This document shows positions 62,632 through 64,000 of a DNA stretch of 64,000 nt, one piece after another. Both the position numbers and the translations under genes were made by a program. The stretch comes from Halomicrobium salinisoli (GTDB taxonomy: Archaea > Halobacteriota > Halobacteria > Halobacteriales > Haloarculaceae), in contig NZ_CP084464.1 of the NCBI RefSeq assembly GCF_020405185.1, positions 248,001 to 312,000 of the forward strand, in the 5' to 3' direction. The number at the start of each line of letters is the position of its first letter. The first letter of the stretch is position 1. The notes under the pieces are model-generated. The model saw only the letters and a list, made by a program, of their open reading frames with translations, was not told where the DNA came from and searched no databases.

Positions 62632-63264
62632 ATGCCCAACCGCGACCTCACCCGGACCGTCGAGACGGACATGCCGGTCTTCCCGGGCGATCCGCCCGTG
62701 ACCGTCGAACCCCACGCGACGCACGAGGAAGACGGGTACCGCGTCTCCGCCGTCACGTGCGGCAGCCATACGGGGACCCACGTCGACGCGCCCAGCCACA
62801 CCGAGGCCGAGGGCCGGACCATCGACGCCGTCGACGTCGGCCGCTTCGCCCGCGACGCGGTCCTGGCCGACTGTCGCGACCGCTCGCCGCGGTCGCCGAT
62901 CGGGCCCGACGCGCTCCCGGCCACCGACGCCGACCTGGTCGTCGTCCGCACCGGCTGGGACGAGCACTGGGGCGAACCTGAGTACTTCGACCACCCCTAC
63001 CTGACGCCAGAGGCGGCCGAGTTCTGCGCCGAGCAGGGCTACGACGTCGCGATCGACGCCCTCAGCGTCGATCCGACACCGACCGACGACGCCGACCCTG
63101 AGGGGGTTCCGGCCCACCACGCGCTGCTCGGCCAGGAGCACCTGATCTTCGAGAACCTGACCAGGCTGGGGGACCTGCCCCACCGGTTCGAGTTCATGGC
63201 GTTCCCGCTGAAACTCGCCGACGGCGACGGCGCACCGGTGCGGGCGGTCGCTCGCTTCGAGTGA
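62632..63264 (+). CDS. Cyclase-family (kynurenine formamidase-like) hydrolase
   Basis: 210 residues. The metal-binding motif of the family is HTGTHVDAPSHT near residue 45, preceded by MPVFPGDPPVTVEPHATHE and followed by DLVVVRTGWDEHWG and AIDALSVDP. The usual zinc-bound HxGTHxDxPxH is complete. Members hydrolyse formamides or cyclic substrates; the specific substrate is not clear. ATG 62632. Confidence 0.85.
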   Translation: MPNRDLTRTVETDMPVFPGDPPVTVEPHATHEEDGYRVSAVTCGSHTGTHVDAPSHTEAEGRTIDAVDVGRFARDAVLADCRDRSPRSPIGPDALPATDADLVVVRTGWDEHWGEPEYFDHPYLTPEAAEFCAEQGYDVAIDALSVDPTPTDDADPEGVPAHHALLGQEHLIFENLTRLGDLPHRFEFMAFPLKLADGDGAPVRAVARFE

Positions 63265-63367
63265 ACTGGCTCCCTACTCTTCTGGTTCGGATCGCGGCCG
63301 CCCCTGAACGATCACTGACGCGTCCTGTCCCTCGTCACGACGCCCACCGCGATCAACTGACGGACTA

Positions 63368-63393
63368 TCTGTTACAGATGTCTGTAACAGAAG
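63368..63393. repeat. Two-unit 13-bp repeat with internal inverted repeat
   Basis: Units TCTGTTACAGATG and TCTGTAACAGAAG. Within them TTACAG-ATGT-CTGTAA is an inverted repeat. Same unit family as the array at 63494. Confidence 0.7.
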
Positions 63394-63493
63394 CTCGGGC
63401 GGAATGACACAGATCACCGTTCGACGCAAATCCGGTCGTGAACGGACGTAGTGGGCCCTCCCGGACGGCTACTGCCCGCCTCGCCGGCAGACG

Positions 63494-63597
63494 TCTGTAT
63501 CGAATATCTCTAATCAGCTTCTGTCAGTTAACTCTGTAACAGGTGTCTGTAATCGAGATCTGTAATTGGGGTCTGTCATTGAGGACTGTAACTATTC
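63494..63597. repeat. Exact 13-bp tandem array, eight units, consensus TCTGTAATnnnnn
   Basis: Units start at 63494, 63507, 63520, 63533, 63546, 63559, 63572 and 63585, each 13 bp. The TCTGTAA core is conserved in most units and the last 5-6 bases vary, which is the form of protein-binding iterons, not of slippage. Confidence 0.8.
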
Positions 63598-64000
63598 TCT
63601 GGAGTGGCCGTCCCACTCTTCGACGCGGCCGGCGGCATCAGCTGTCGGTTGGCCGGTGACGAGCGGTCAATCCAGCGTCGCTGTTCGGCTTCCACTGCGC
63701 CGATCGATGCGAACTGGATGCGAAGCGGGCCGCTCTTCTCGCCCGGTCGCCGACTCGGAACGCTCTCTGTGGCACTCGACAGTTCGTCCGGGCGGCTATA
63801 AACCATCTACCGCTATACAGACTCCATCGGTTTGCTCCGAGGTTTCGCCACAGGCCGGCCGCGCTGTCGCCCGTCGTCGCCGTGACGATGGCAGTGCTCG
63901 GGCCCGTCGGCTGAACCGCTCGTCGCTGGGCGAGGAGACGGCGAATTCGCTCGGGCCGATCCGACGATCGAGACAGTGACCGAGTCGTCGACCGAAACTG

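Larger units (their letters stand above)
63265..64000. other. Gene-poor right end
   Basis: About 735 bp. Apart from the 13-bp repeats, there are only shadow frames; a TATA-like ggctataaacc at 63794 could serve a gene beyond the window. I see no confident gene. Confidence 0.45.

Noticed and set aside
63576..63806. Minus-strand 76-residue frame as a gene
   Set aside because: No conserved features and no promoter; it covers the end of the iteron array.
1..64000. tRNA, rRNA or complete insertion sequences
   Set aside because: No cloverleaf with conserved T-loop, no rRNA and no transposase with terminal repeats was recognised.

Overview
The window is from a haloarchaeon (class Halobacteria). G+C is high except in a few accessory patches, predicted proteins are strongly acidic, exported proteins mostly carry twin-arginine signals and lipoboxes, promoters are TATA/BRE type about 30 bp before leaderless starts, and there is an Orc1/Cdc6 gene flanked by haloarchaeal origin recognition boxes. 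I could not assign a genus. No rRNA, tRNA, CRISPR array or complete insertion sequence was seen.

1-24.5 kb. The left edge holds the end of a TOMM-type (thiazole/oxazole-modified peptide) operon: a leader-binding/ThiF-like cyclodehydratase partner, a SagB oxidase and a Cys-rich 62-residue protein. It is followed by a BioB-like radical SAM protein with a class V aminotransferase. Next comes a membrane/proteolysis block: two membrane M48 peptidases, a polytopic membrane protein and a beta-propeller lipoprotein. Then comes the most interesting locus: a membrane-anchored P-loop GTPase with a membrane partner, an ESCRT-III/PspA-like coiled-coil protein next to a MIT-domain Vps4-like AAA ATPase, a small membrane protein, two paralogous YbjN/CesT-like proteins, a cupin, a 34-residue Cys-rich peptide, a PhyH dioxygenase, a PP2C phosphatase and a SIMPL protein. 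A palindrome, CTACAG-N3-CTGTAG, recurs 10-14 bp upstream of the TATA box of at least ten of these genes, including the TOMM operon. I infer a single regulon in which a membrane-remodelling system and two small Cys-rich peptides are switched together. Three metallophosphoesterases close the region.

24.5-42.4 kb. A polymorphic-toxin locus. One giant secreted protein (about 1980 residues, calcium-binding DxDGDG repeats, conserved pre-toxin segment, C-terminal PD-(D/E)XK-like nuclease) is followed by its immunity gene. Four orphan cassettes follow. Three repeat part of the pre-toxin segment, two of those joined to a different toxin end and one a bare remnant at the far end; module 4 carries an RNase-like end and the remaining orphan is a bare nuclease end. 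Most are followed by a distinct immunity gene. In-frame stops, a frameshift and missing starts mark the cassettes as silent donors.

42.4-51.3 kb. A RecA-like conserved haloarchaeal protein, two Tat-exported proteins, a small zinc ribbon, then Orc1/Cdc6 with two clusters of origin recognition boxes on either side and an AT-rich unwinding element at about 48.2-48.35 kb: a replication origin. A Tat lipoprotein and a YbhN-like membrane protein follow.

51.3-64 kb. HTH_10 regulator, AEC transporter, ABC-2 exporter pair, a large subtilisin with PKD and beta-solenoid-like tail, a small membrane protein, a Tat-secreted glycine-zipper protein that could be a halocin, remnants, a luciferase-like monooxygenase, a cyclase-family hydrolase, and a gene-poor right end carrying an exact 13-bp tandem array.
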